Assembly (NCBI GenBank): GCA_004295245.1
Contig: REAR01000090.1
Span: 1-44,999 of the forward strand
Source of the DNA: Sphingobacteriales bacterium
Lineage (GTDB): Bacteria; Bacteroidota; Bacteroidia; Chitinophagales; Chitinophagaceae
DNA length: 44,999 nucleotides
Direction: 5' to 3'
Under the pieces are notes generated by a model. That model made no database searches and was not told the DNA's origin. It saw only the letters and a program-made list of their open reading frames with translations. Of the stretch, positions 8,148-15,705 are shown in pieces (the stretch's first letter is position 1; each line of letters begins with the position of its first letter). Position numbers and translations under genes: made by a program.

Positions 8148-9063
8148 CTGCTGGTTGCTTTGTTTTTAAATTGGCAATTAATAAACCGCCAATAATTACC
8201 ACAAAACTGATGAAGTGATAGGGAAGTATTTGCTCGTTTAATAAAAGAGCTGCTTCTATTGTGCTAAAAATGGGTATCAGGTTGCCAAATAATGCGGTGC
8301 GGCCGGCCCCTAATTTATGTATGGCCGCATTCCAACATAAAAAAGAAAATACAGAAGCGCCGGCGCCCAGGTAAAAAATCATTAACAGGTTTTGCGTGTT
8401 CCAATGCACCGGGGCTGTTACTGATTGCTCCCACCAATACGCTGGTAACAACAACAGGGTACCGGTACAAAATATTACACATAAGTAGGCAATGTTAGAA
8501 AGCGCAACCGGTTTTTTACGGGTAATAATATTATATATGGCAAATGAAAAGGCGCCCAACAATACCCATACGTCGCCTTTGCTAAATTGCAGGTGCCATA
8601 AATTAGATAAGTTGCCTTTGCTTACTAATAAAGCAATACCGGTAATACAAATTAGTAAGCCAATTATTTTAAGCAGGTTTAGTTTTTCTTTTAAAAAAAA
8701 GTAAGCGAGTACAATAGAAATTACCGGAGAAGAAGTGGTGCCCACCAATGCAAGGTTAATGGCAGTACTGTAATGGCCTGCCATATAGACAAACGTATTA
8801 AAAAGACACACCCCGGTTAAAGCAGCAAAAAACAATAACAGCCAATGCGTTTTAATAATAGGCCACTCTTTTAACAAATGCTTCACAGCAAATGGCAACA
8901 TTATAGCGCTTGCGGTCAGCCACCTGAAAAATGCTAAGGTAACAGGCGGAATATCATTTTTTACGGCTCTTGCTACAATGAAATTACCACTCCACACCAG
9001 GGTGGCAACAATTGCTAACAGTATGCCTGCTACGGTTTGTTTACGGGTGGCTACAAAAGGCAT
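8128..9063 (-). CDS. EamA/DMT-family transporter
   Basis: 311 residues with ten predicted membrane helices in two repeated halves of five, as in the drug/metabolite transporter superfamily. Recognisable segments are GILLAIVATLVWSGNFIVARAV at the start, PVTLAFFRWLTASAIMLP, and the second-half repeat GDVWVLLGAFSFAIYNIITRK and LGAGASVFSFLCWNAAIHKLGAGRTALFGNLIPIF. The basic C-terminus LKTKQPAAKENQQ is cytoplasmic. The family exports amino acids, nucleotide-related compounds or toxic metabolites; the specific substrate is not predictable. It is transcribed toward the hydrolase gene. Confidence 0.9.
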   Translation of the reverse strand: MPFVATRKQTVAGILLAIVATLVWSGNFIVARAVKNDIPPVTLAFFRWLTASAIMLPFAVKHLLKEWPIIKTHWLLLFFAALTGVCLFNTFVYMAGHYSTAINLALVGTTSSPVISIVLAYFFLKEKLNLLKIIGLLICITGIALLVSKGNLSNLWHLQFSKGDVWVLLGAFSFAIYNIITRKKPVALSNIAYLCVIFCTGTLLLLPAYWWEQSVTAPVHWNTQNLLMIFYLGAGASVFSFLCWNAAIHKLGAGRTALFGNLIPIFSTIEAALLLNEQILPYHFISFVVIIGGLLIANLKTKQPAAKENQQ

Positions 9064-9182
9064 TCACTGACTGATTTAGGCAAATATAGGTTGTTTATGC
9101 AACCTTTCCTGATTGATGTGTATCTATAAGGCAACCAAACCAAAAAACCTAGCTGTTATTTATTAACCAGAAAAAAGTGAAG

Positions 9183-9791
9183 ATGCAAAACAGTTTAATG
9201 TCCTTACGTGAAGTTCTTAACAAAGTGCACCCTTTAACGGATGCAGAGTTCAGTAAGTTAGCTTCCTTCTTGTTTTTTAAGCAGGTAAAACCTAAAGAGT
9301 GGCTTATTAACGAGAACGAAACAGAAGAGCACCTGTACTTTGTTAATGAGGGTATGTTCAGAAAGTATTTTAGAAAAGACAAAGAAGAAGTAATTACCGC
9401 TTTTTATAAAGAGGGTGAATTTATGTCTTCTATCATTTCTTTTATTACAGGCGGCCCGTCTTTACACGTAATTGAAGCAACAGAAGCCAGCAGTGTGCTG
9501 GGTATTGAAAAAAAGCACCTGGAAGAATTGTTGGTGCAAATGCCCTCTTTAGGAACTACGTGGCGCTTATTGCTTACAAAAATGTATGCGGATAAGGAGA
9601 TGAACGAGTACAAAAGAGCCAAATTTTCTAAGCGTGAATTGTTCTTAAACTTTTATAACGAAGAACAAGAACTGATTCAACGTGTGCCACAAAAGTACCT
9701 GGCCTCTTACCTGCAGATAGCGCCAGAAACCTATTGCCGGTTAAAACATTACCGCTACAGTGAAGCTAAAAAAGTATTGAAAGCTTCATAA
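9183..9791 (+). CDS. Crp/Fnr-family transcriptional regulator
   Basis: 202 residues from the ATG at 9183 (a GTG two codons earlier is less likely). The N-terminal ~120 residues form a cyclic-nucleotide-binding beta-roll: LYFVNEGMFRKYFRKDKEEVITAFYKEGEFMSS is typical of Bacteroidota Crp-like sensors that lack the cAMP-contacting Arg/Ser pair. A long helix follows, then a C-terminal winged helix with RVPQKYLASYLQIAPETYCRLKHYRY, where the recognition helix carries the A-x-Y-L-x-(I/V) ... ET-x-(C/S)-R pattern. It should act as a DNA-binding regulator of unknown signal. No target operator was identified. Confidence 0.88.
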   Translation: MQNSLMSLREVLNKVHPLTDAEFSKLASFLFFKQVKPKEWLINENETEEHLYFVNEGMFRKYFRKDKEEVITAFYKEGEFMSSIISFITGGPSLHVIEATEASSVLGIEKKHLEELLVQMPSLGTTWRLLLTKMYADKEMNEYKRAKFSKRELFLNFYNEEQELIQRVPQKYLASYLQIAPETYCRLKHYRYSEAKKVLKAS

Positions 9792-9866
9792 CACTATTAT
9801 TGAAAAACCACTTTATTACTCCCTTTAAAAACATGGTTTAATTCGTACCCTTTAATTTTTTTTGTT

Positions 9867-9960
9867 ACCAGCTTTGGTAACAATGCGCATCAGTTGTTGC
9901 CACGCTCGTTTCATCGGCAGTGCTTGTGGCAGCCGTACCGCATACTTTTATAAAATGCTG
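9867..9960. repeat. variant palindromic element with TTGCCACGCTCG block
   Basis: It begins TTACCAGCTTTGGTAAC. At 9897-9931 it has a 35-base block beginning TTGCCACGCTCG and ending TGGCA, 31 of 35 bases identical to 43665-43699 by direct comparison. The outer TGCCAC / GTGGCA arms are inverted. The rest of the 471-base spacer 9792-10262 shows no convincing gene; its right end carries the edge of the accessory island. Confidence 0.6.
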
Positions 9961-10200
9961 GTGTGTTTGTAACAATCACTTGGTGCGGGTTCTTTCTAAA
10001 AGTTGTTTGGTTAATAATATTATTGAGGCATGATGGTTTAAAAAAGCCGCCCATACTTAAACACACCATTTGTCTATCATATCATTTCTGTCTTTTGTGG
10101 TAGCTAAAAGCTACAAAAGTATACAGTGTAGGCAAAGCCATATGTTGAGTGGGTTAATTTTATAATTGTTTACAAACTACGGAGAGTGAAGGGAAATCGA

Positions 10201-10238
10201 ATGGTTCGTTGAGACACGAACCATGGCGTTGGTTGGGC
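10201..10238 (-). repeat. degenerate terminal cassette-site remnant with 9-bp hairpin
   Basis: A perfect 9-base stem, ATGGTTCGT (10201-10209) with ACGAACCAT (10216-10224) and a 6-base loop, is followed by GTTGGGC at 10232-10238, which has the form of an integron outer box (GTTRRRY). It lies just downstream of the last island gene. The left half of a full element is not recognisable. The hairpin might also serve as a transcription terminator, though no T-tract follows. Confidence 0.4.
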
Positions 10239-10262
10239 CTTGTCAAAAGTGTAATGAAAAGT

Positions 10263-11522
10263 TTACCTGAGTTTTTCGTCTAACTTACTTTGTTCAAGAA
10301 ATTTTTTATAGTCTTTGATGTGCAACATTTCGTAAATAGCTTTTTTCTTGTCTTTCGCTTGCTCATAGTATGCTTTACAAATTTGGTAACCAACCCAATA
10401 ACCCAAATCAGAAGGCTTATCGAAATCTTTTTGTTCACCGTTTCCAATCCAGTTATATGCTCTATTTAAATACATTTCTTTTTTAAAATCTGCCCAAATT
10501 TCCTTTTCTTTCCCCTTTCCGTAAATTAAAAGACTTTCATTAGCTGATTTCCCTGAAATTAATTCCCCAATAAAATCCGCCATACCTTCTAAAATTGCAC
10601 CTTTTAAAAGTGTTGTATCTGAAGCCATTCCATCCTGTTGAAAATGTATCAATTCGTGAGCCACTGTATAGGGAAGGTTTTCAAACGTGCTAATATTTGC
10701 TTTTTCCCAATGGCTAAGTTCAGTCGTATCTGCACTTGGTGACATAACTGCTTGGTCTATTCCAAGTATTAAACCTTCACTTGAGGTTGTTCCAGCTGAA
10801 CGTAATTTTCCTATTACAAAATAAACTGGTGGAAAAATTGCTTGAGGATAAATTTGTTTAAGCTTTACAAAAGACTTTTGATAAATTGATTTTAGTTGCC
10901 CTGCCTTTAAAGTATTTTTTCTAATTGTTGCATAATATCTTTTACGAATATTGTGCATATAGACAAAGTTATTGATGTTGTAAATTTTATTGATGTAGTA
11001 ATATTGCAGTGCCATTGTGCCCTTATTTATATAGTTATCCATATAAATTTTTTCAGCATTTAAAGAGTCTTTTTCTACTAAATCATATGCTTTCCAAAAA
11101 TTACGAACATCAATATCTATAATTTTCAATTTATTTGGGTCGGTGGTATAAGTCGGTTTTATAAATTTGATTATTTTTTTCCACCTATTGCTAGATTTCA
11201 TAAATTCATAAGAATTATCATTTTTTAAAGATGGAAGATCGTTAAAACCTAATTTATATACCGCTAATTCAAGGCATCTAAAACTGTTTGTACTGTCTTT
11301 TGCACTTGCATAAGCACTTGCCGCATATGAGTAGTTTGTATTTTTTGATAATTTATTTTCTACAAGTAAAGCACCTTGCTCCCAAAGCGATGCAGCTTTG
11401 TCAAAATCTTTTTGTTTGTAAAATTTATTTCCAAGTCTCATTAAACTATCAACAGACGATTGCGAAAATGAGATATTAAAAATAAATAAAAATGCAAGTC
11501 CAAAGGAAATTTTAAATTTCAT
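10263..11522 (-). CDS. secreted TPR/DUF2268-like predicted zinc protease
   Basis: 419 residues when started at the ATG at 11522, which puts a signal peptide first (MKFKISFGLAFLFIFNISFS). One or two TPR-like helices follow (SLMRLGNKFYKQKDFDKAASLWEQGA). Near residue 289 the chain has AHELIHFQ, an HExxH zinc-binding motif, and ~19 residues on EGMADFIGE supplies a third ligand at E312, the arrangement of DUF2268/gluzincin-type proteins. An exported or periplasmic metalloprotease is likely, but its substrate is unknown. It is the last gene of the cassette-like array and lies between a full element (11564-11753) and a degenerate one. It is A/T-rich compared with genes outside the island. Confidence 0.7.
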   Translation of the reverse strand: MKFKISFGLAFLFIFNISFSQSSVDSLMRLGNKFYKQKDFDKAASLWEQGALLVENKLSKNTNYSYAASAYASAKDSTNSFRCLELAVYKLGFNDLPSLKNDNSYEFMKSSNRWKKIIKFIKPTYTTDPNKLKIIDIDVRNFWKAYDLVEKDSLNAEKIYMDNYINKGTMALQYYYINKIYNINNFVYMHNIRKRYYATIRKNTLKAGQLKSIYQKSFVKLKQIYPQAIFPPVYFVIGKLRSAGTTSSEGLILGIDQAVMSPSADTTELSHWEKANISTFENLPYTVAHELIHFQQDGMASDTTLLKGAILEGMADFIGELISGKSANESLLIYGKGKEKEIWADFKKEMYLNRAYNWIGNGEQKDFDKPSDLGYWVGYQICKAYYEQAKDKKKAIYEMLHIKDYKKFLEQSKLDEKLR

Positions 11523-11563
11523 ATTTTTATAGTTAGCAAAATTGTAAATTGGTTTCAAAAAAT

Positions 11564-11753
11564 GGCCTACGAGGGTTTTATGCAGATTTGGAATTAGAAA
11601 TTCGTCTGCCGATAACCGCTGCTGATTGAAAATATGTTGATGAAGTTAAGTACAAAAGTTGATAGATATTCGTCGGCTGGAACTGAAGCTTGGATTTGCT
11701 ATTAGCTGATGTTAAAATGTCATGCCCAACTTGCATAAAACCCAATGTTAGGC
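11564..11753 (-). repeat. attC-like intergenic element B
   Basis: The inner arms GGGTTTTATGCA (11573-11584) and TGCATAAAACCC (11732-11743) are perfect 12-base inverted repeats. The outer box on one side is GTTAGGC (11747-11753) and on the other GGCCTAC (11564-11570). Inside is a local hairpin GCAGA / TCTGC, then AACCGCTGCTGAT and TAGCTGATGTTAAAATGTCA, blocks shared with elements D and E. At 190 bases it is at the long end for an attC site. Confidence 0.65.
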
Positions 11754-11763
11754 ACAGTGTTTC

Positions 11764-12519
11764 TCACCAACGCTTTCGTTTCTCTGTCACAACAACTAAA
11801 TACTTTTTGTCAAGGTTATTGTTAATGTACGAAACAGCACTCATAATCATTCCGTAATGATTCATTGAGTTTTCTCTTTTGCTATCTTCAATCCATTGCT
11901 CATATTTCAAATCAAGTTCGTCAATAGTTATACAAGATTGTATAAAATTAGTTAAGTCATAAACTTCTCTGTCGCTATTTGAAACTAACTCTGTCAAACT
12001 GATTGGCTGCTTAAAAATTAATGACAACATACGAGCAAGGTCGTCTTGGTTTTCTGCATATGTTGTTTCAAATCCTTGTTCGTCAATGTCAGTAACAAAC
12101 GCCTTAATAAATTTTTCTTCGTCTAATAAAATGTTTGTGTCAATTGTGTTTGTCGCTACAAAATATACGTCCATAAACAAGTCAGCTAAATTCTCAAGAA
12201 GAGATACCGTCACAGTCTCTACTTGCTGGCTATTGGGAATTTCAGAACCTTCAATGTTATGATTAGTTGTCCATTGTCGCCCTAAAAACCTGCCCAATTT
12301 TTGAACAGCTTCATCTAATTCTTCACCATTGTTTAGCCTTTTGGTTAAGTCCTGCACTAACGGCTTAGTTCGTCTATTGAAGTCCAAAAGATATTTTGGT
12401 TGTCCGCTTTCAAAAACTATCCACTCGTCAATTGAAAGTTCGTAAAAGGGAATTGCTCTGAATTGTCCACCAGAGTTTTGAAATAAATATGATTCTGTCT
12501 GTAAGGTAACGGTCTCCAT
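11764..12519 (-). CDS. uncharacterised cassette-borne protein
   Basis: 251 residues; I do not recognise the family. It has no signal peptide and no membrane segment; it is acidic and mainly helical by appearance (LLENLADLFMDVYF, DEEKFIKAFVTDI, YDLTNFIQSCITIDELDLKYEQWIEDSKRE), ending in the basic tail VTEKRKRW. Likely a soluble cytoplasmic protein. The start codon lies 9 bases from the box GCCTAAC at 12528-12534, and the stop lies 10 bases from the box at 11747-11753. Both flanks carry the same boundary sequence, GTTAGGCACA(A/G)TGTT, in inverted orientation. That makes this the cleanest cassette-like unit in the window. Confidence 0.75.
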   Translation of the reverse strand: METVTLQTESYLFQNSGGQFRAIPFYELSIDEWIVFESGQPKYLLDFNRRTKPLVQDLTKRLNNGEELDEAVQKLGRFLGRQWTTNHNIEGSEIPNSQQVETVTVSLLENLADLFMDVYFVATNTIDTNILLDEEKFIKAFVTDIDEQGFETTYAENQDDLARMLSLIFKQPISLTELVSNSDREVYDLTNFIQSCITIDELDLKYEQWIEDSKRENSMNHYGMIMSAVSYINNNLDKKYLVVVTEKRKRW

Positions 12520-12527
12520 AACATTGT

Positions 12528-12631
12528 GCCTAACGTTCGAGTATTGCTGCAGTTGGGGAATTAACCAACTGTCTGCCCGGAACTGAAGCTAAATTTATAA
12601 ACAAAAGTTCATTATTTTTCCATTGCTGCAG
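12528..12631 (-). repeat. attC-like half element C (right half missing)
   Basis: The outer box GCCTAAC (12528-12534) is followed by TTCGAG, the arm GTATTGCTGCAG (12541-12552), a local hairpin AGTTGG / CCAACT (12551-12570), and CTGCCCGGAACTGAAGCT, all matching the left half of element E. The expected complementary arm TGCAGCAATAC is absent to the right. Instead ATTGCTGCAG recurs directly at 12622-12631. Confidence 0.55.
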
Positions 12632-12640
12632 AGTCCTCGG

Positions 12641-12718
12641 CTAATCTGCAAAGCCCTTTTGAGAAACGCTGCGAGGAAATAAAAGCAACAAAAGGGTAGC
12701 TGATAAAAGCTTTTTCAT
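12641..12718 (-). pseudogene. signal-peptide remnant of a lost cassette gene
   Basis: A 25-codon frame begins MKKLLSATLLLLLFPRSVSQ and stops six codons later. It looks like the N-terminal signal peptide of an exported protein: a KK start, a Leu-rich core and a plausible cleavage site. It lies between the 3' end of one island gene and half element C. Loss of the body of a cassette gene together with its upstream site by deletion would explain both the orphan signal peptide and the missing half site. Confidence 0.45.
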
Positions 12719-12750
12719 GTAGGTAAAATTTATTTTAAATAGTTGATATT

Positions 12751-13512
12751 TTATTTTGATGCTTTCCACAAATTATACTTCTTTATCACATCCAATAAGA
12801 GGTCGGTCTTTTTCAGGGTTTTAATAAATTCATCTTCTAACTCCAAATATTTTAATGCTTCTGCAAATTTCATTTTCAAAGGGTACTGGTCAGAAATATA
12901 AATATAGCCTTTGGTTGGATGTTTGAAAATAATATCTCTCTTAGTTGCATCCTTGTAATATTCTTTTTTAATAGCTGGTATACCGGGGTCAGGACGGTTG
13001 TCCCAACTCTGTTTAAGCAATTCAACTTCCTGAAACAATGAATAAATTTTAAAATATCCGGTAATGCTGTTTAGTATAAAGTAAACGCCATCAGGTACAA
13101 CATCACCCGTTGCCGGTATTAAGTAGAGTTGTTTATTTTCCGATACATCCCATACAATAAAGTCATACTGATGCTCTTCGTAGAAGAATCCAAATCCCTT
13201 TATTTTGAGTCGGTCAATTTTTTTAAATTTTCCTTCGGTTTCAGCGAATTTAAAGTCAAAAGTGAGTTTGCTGTAATTAATTTTTTTTGATTCTTTAATT
13301 GAATCATTGAATAAGGGGTCTGCTTCAATTTTGGGTGCTTGTCCCATTCCTGTACGGGATGAACCGACAATTAGAAGATTACGTTTTGTTGGAATCTCAA
13401 TCTTTCCTCTTACTGTATCCCCGGACTTATTGATGTAATATCCATTTGCTTCTTGCCCATATAAGCAGACACTTGAAAATATAATAAGGGCAATTAACGC
13501 TATCTTTTTCAT
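12751..13512 (-). CDS. uncharacterised exported protein
   Basis: 253 residues from the ATG at 13512, chosen because it places a signal peptide first (MKKIALIALIIFSSVCLYGQ). The mature part starts EANGYYINKSGDTVRGKIEIPTKR, a pattern common in Bacteroidota secreted proteins of unknown role in which a short beta-rich segment names the 'GYYINKSGDTVRGKI' strand pair. The rest is mixed beta/helix, with basic-acidic clusters near the end. I cannot assign a function. It is preceded by element D. The element that should follow it appears deleted, so its cassette may be fixed in place. Confidence 0.7.
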   Translation of the reverse strand: MKKIALIALIIFSSVCLYGQEANGYYINKSGDTVRGKIEIPTKRNLLIVGSSRTGMGQAPKIEADPLFNDSIKESKKINYSKLTFDFKFAETEGKFKKIDRLKIKGFGFFYEEHQYDFIVWDVSENKQLYLIPATGDVVPDGVYFILNSITGYFKIYSLFQEVELLKQSWDNRPDPGIPAIKKEYYKDATKRDIIFKHPTKGYIYISDQYPLKMKFAEALKYLELEDEFIKTLKKTDLLLDVIKKYNLWKASK

Positions 13513-13544
13513 ACTGAAAATGAAATTAATGATTTTATAATGCC

Positions 13545-13740
13545 GCAAAACATTCGAGTATTTTCGAAGGCTGAGAACTCATTGATTGTTCAGCCCGGTA
13601 CAAATACCCAATTAAAAATATGTTCTTGAAGTTATGAACTAAAGCTGAATATAGGACGTCGAGCCTGAACCGCTGCTGATATTTGCACATAGCTGATGTT
13701 TCATTGTCCAGCCCTGCTTTTGCAAATACTTTTATTAGCG
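13545..13740 (-). repeat. attC-like intergenic element D
   Basis: The left arm at 13558-13573 (GTATTTTCGAAGGCTG) pairs imperfectly with the right arm at 13709-13729, which ends TGCAAATAC. A local hairpin GGCTGA / TCAGCC (13569-13595) is followed by CCGG. The interior shares GAACCGCTGCTGATA and TAGCTGATGTTTCATTGTC with elements B and E. The right outer box ATTAGCG (13734-13740) leads to GGTAGTG, which matches the boundary on the other side of the HNH-like gene. Confidence 0.6.
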
Positions 13741-13748
13741 GTAGTGTT

Positions 13749-14810
13749 TTATTTCACTTTTTTATAGATTTCTAAATAGTCTCTTGAATAATTAAGCAAA
13801 GTTCTTTTAACCTCATAATAGTTATTCGTTTGCTCTTCGCTTAATAAACTTGTATCAGTTCTATATTTATTTAAGAGTTCCATTTGAAGTTCAATTGTCG
13901 GCTCAACAATTTTTACTGGTGCACCATTTTTTATTTTTTCTTTCATAGAAAAATTTACTTCTTCATCTTTTTCCATCGAATAGAGTAAATTGTCATGCTC
14001 TAGAAATATTTTGCCAATTCCACTTTCTATGTCGTAGGAATTTTCTTTCACATATTCGTTGTCATAAAACTCAGGAAGAATGCCTTTTCCTTGTTTATAA
14101 ATAGGCTGCATGATTTTAATATGTGGTTCTGATATTTTTGTGTTAAATAATCTCCTATTAAATTTTTTACTTGCTGGACCAATTAAATAATCTGTCATGC
14201 CATTATTGGGTTGTAGTTGACAAATTTTGGGAAACGGAAATCCTAAATGTTCAGATACAATAAACTCATAGGACACATTTAATAGTAGTAAATTATTTAT
14301 TTGAAGACTTAGGCATGTTGGACTATATATGAAGCATGGTGAATTTGCACCAATCCAAGTTAATCCCTTATGATTATTATACAAATTCGTGATTGCAAGA
14401 AATCTATCTTTAAGTCCTACTCTTTGATTGATAAAGAATTTGGGTTCAATTTGGAAATGCCCTTTATTAAGATAATTGACAGCAAGCCAAATGCCAATTC
14501 TGATTTTATCTAACCAATCAAGAAAAAGATTTATTTGTTCGTAATTCAAATACTCGTCAACCAGTAATCTTTCAACAATTACTTTAACTTTAGATTCTAC
14601 TTCAGCAAATTTACTGTTACATGTCTCACAAGCTGGAAATGTAAAAGATGAAATATTAAATTCTATTTGTTGTTGCGTTTTCCAGTTGTAACCAAGGTTG
14701 ACAGTCCTAAATTCATCACCTGTCAATTTGAGAAGCCACTTTGGTAAAACATGCTCCTTGTTTTTGTCTGTTGGAGGGTTGCCGCAAAAAATACACTTCT
14801 TGCTAATCAT
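13749..14810 (-). CDS. HNH-endonuclease-like zinc protein
   Basis: 353 residues. The N-terminus has C6-x2-C9, then KEHVLPKWLL with H20, then PACETCNSKFAE with C61 and C64. Two CxxC pairs around an (E)H(V/I)(L/I)P motif are the plan of zinc-stabilised HNH nuclease domains, with H20 at the catalytic position. The remaining ~280 residues have no motif I recognise and may hold a partner or sensing domain. It could be a nuclease of a defence or mobile element, but nuclease activity is only inferred. It sits between elements D and E, and both flanks carry TTAGCGGTA(A/G)TG in inverted orientation, so it forms a complete cassette-like unit. Confidence 0.65.
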   Translation of the reverse strand: MISKKCIFCGNPPTDKNKEHVLPKWLLKLTGDEFRTVNLGYNWKTQQQIEFNISSFTFPACETCNSKFAEVESKVKVIVERLLVDEYLNYEQINLFLDWLDKIRIGIWLAVNYLNKGHFQIEPKFFINQRVGLKDRFLAITNLYNNHKGLTWIGANSPCFIYSPTCLSLQINNLLLLNVSYEFIVSEHLGFPFPKICQLQPNNGMTDYLIGPASKKFNRRLFNTKISEPHIKIMQPIYKQGKGILPEFYDNEYVKENSYDIESGIGKIFLEHDNLLYSMEKDEEVNFSMKEKIKNGAPVKIVEPTIELQMELLNKYRTDTSLLSEEQTNNYYEVKRTLLNYSRDYLEIYKKVK

Positions 14811-14828
14811 GATGTCAATTCACATTAC

Positions 14829-15028
14829 CGCTAACGAACAGGTATTGCTGCAGGTGTGGAATTCATTGAATGTCCTGCCCGGAACTGCTGCTCAATAAAG
14901 ATTTAAAAGTACAAGATAAAAACTAAAAGCCCAACAGAATTCCGTCGGCCGAAACCGCTGCTGATAGAGAACTATAGCCGAAGGTTACAACGTCAAGCCA
15001 GACTTGCAGCAATACCCATGTTGGTGGC
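14829..15028 (-). repeat. attC-like intergenic element E
   Basis: The inner arms GGTATTGCTGCA (14841-14852) and TGCAGCAATACC (15005-15016) are perfect inverted repeats. The outer boxes are CGCTAAC (14829-14835) and GTTGGTGGC (15020-15028). The interior has CCTGCCCGGAACTGCTGCT, GAAACCGCTGCTGATA and CGTCAAGCCAGACTTGCA, paralleling elements B, C and D. Beyond the perfect arms the pairing continues imperfectly with unpaired bases, as in attC sites. Length is 200 bases. Confidence 0.65.
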
Positions 15029-15030
15029 AG

Positions 15031-15666
15031 TTATTTCTTTTTCCAACTCAGAATAATTTCAGTGATTAATAAAGGTATTGCCCAACAAAGCCAAATTATT
15101 GTAAGACCTCTTTCTTTGAACTCTGGTATTATTGATTTTACAAAAACCGAATTATTGAAAATACGGAAAAAGAAAAATCCAAGTGTGACAACATAGCTTC
15201 TAATCATCCATTCTTTGTGTTGGATTATGCGTCCTCTCCTTACGAAAATATAAGCCATCAAAGCTGTCGAAATCCAAGCAAATGCTAATGCTTGTAAACC
15301 AAAAGCCCATGAAAAACTTATCTTATATCCACTTGTCCAAGCTAAATTAGTTGCAGAGATTGTACCTAACAAAATTGCTATTAGATATACACGTCCAAGA
15401 AATCTGTGTGTTTTGATATATTTTCCTCTAAATGTTTTCCAAAATTGGAATGGGCCAATTATCATGGCAATAAGTCCACATGAAATATGAAAAAACAATG
15501 GAATTTTATAATCCCAAAACCTGCCGTAACTTTCTTTATTAAGAATTAAATAAGGTAGAATCTCTTGAAAAGTAATTACACCTATGTAGAGAACTAGAAT
15601 TAATGTAAAACCAAATTTCAAATATGATTTTGGTTTAAGCTTATTTAAAGCACTAAGTTTTTCCAT
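15031..15666 (-). CDS. DUF2306 family membrane protein
   Basis: 211 residues with about six or seven membrane helices. The DUF2306 pattern is visible: FFHISCGLIAMIIGPFQFWKTFRGK, then THRFLGRVYLIAILLGTISA, then a late HKEWMIRSYVVTLGFFFFRI. The conserved histidines (FFH, THR, QHKEW) could bind a cofactor, as in cytochrome-like membrane proteins, but no function is established. It is the first gene of the array in transcriptional order. Both flanks carry GTTGGTGGCA(A/G)TTAT as inverted copies, so the gene forms a cassette-like unit bounded by elements E and F. Confidence 0.82.
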   Translation of the reverse strand: MEKLSALNKLKPKSYLKFGFTLILVLYIGVITFQEILPYLILNKESYGRFWDYKIPLFFHISCGLIAMIIGPFQFWKTFRGKYIKTHRFLGRVYLIAILLGTISATNLAWTSGYKISFSWAFGLQALAFAWISTALMAYIFVRRGRIIQHKEWMIRSYVVTLGFFFFRIFNNSVFVKSIIPEFKERGLTIIWLCWAIPLLITEIILSWKKK

Positions 15667-15705
15667 TGTTAATTCTTGGTTTGTTAATTTGTCTGCGTTA
15701 TAATT

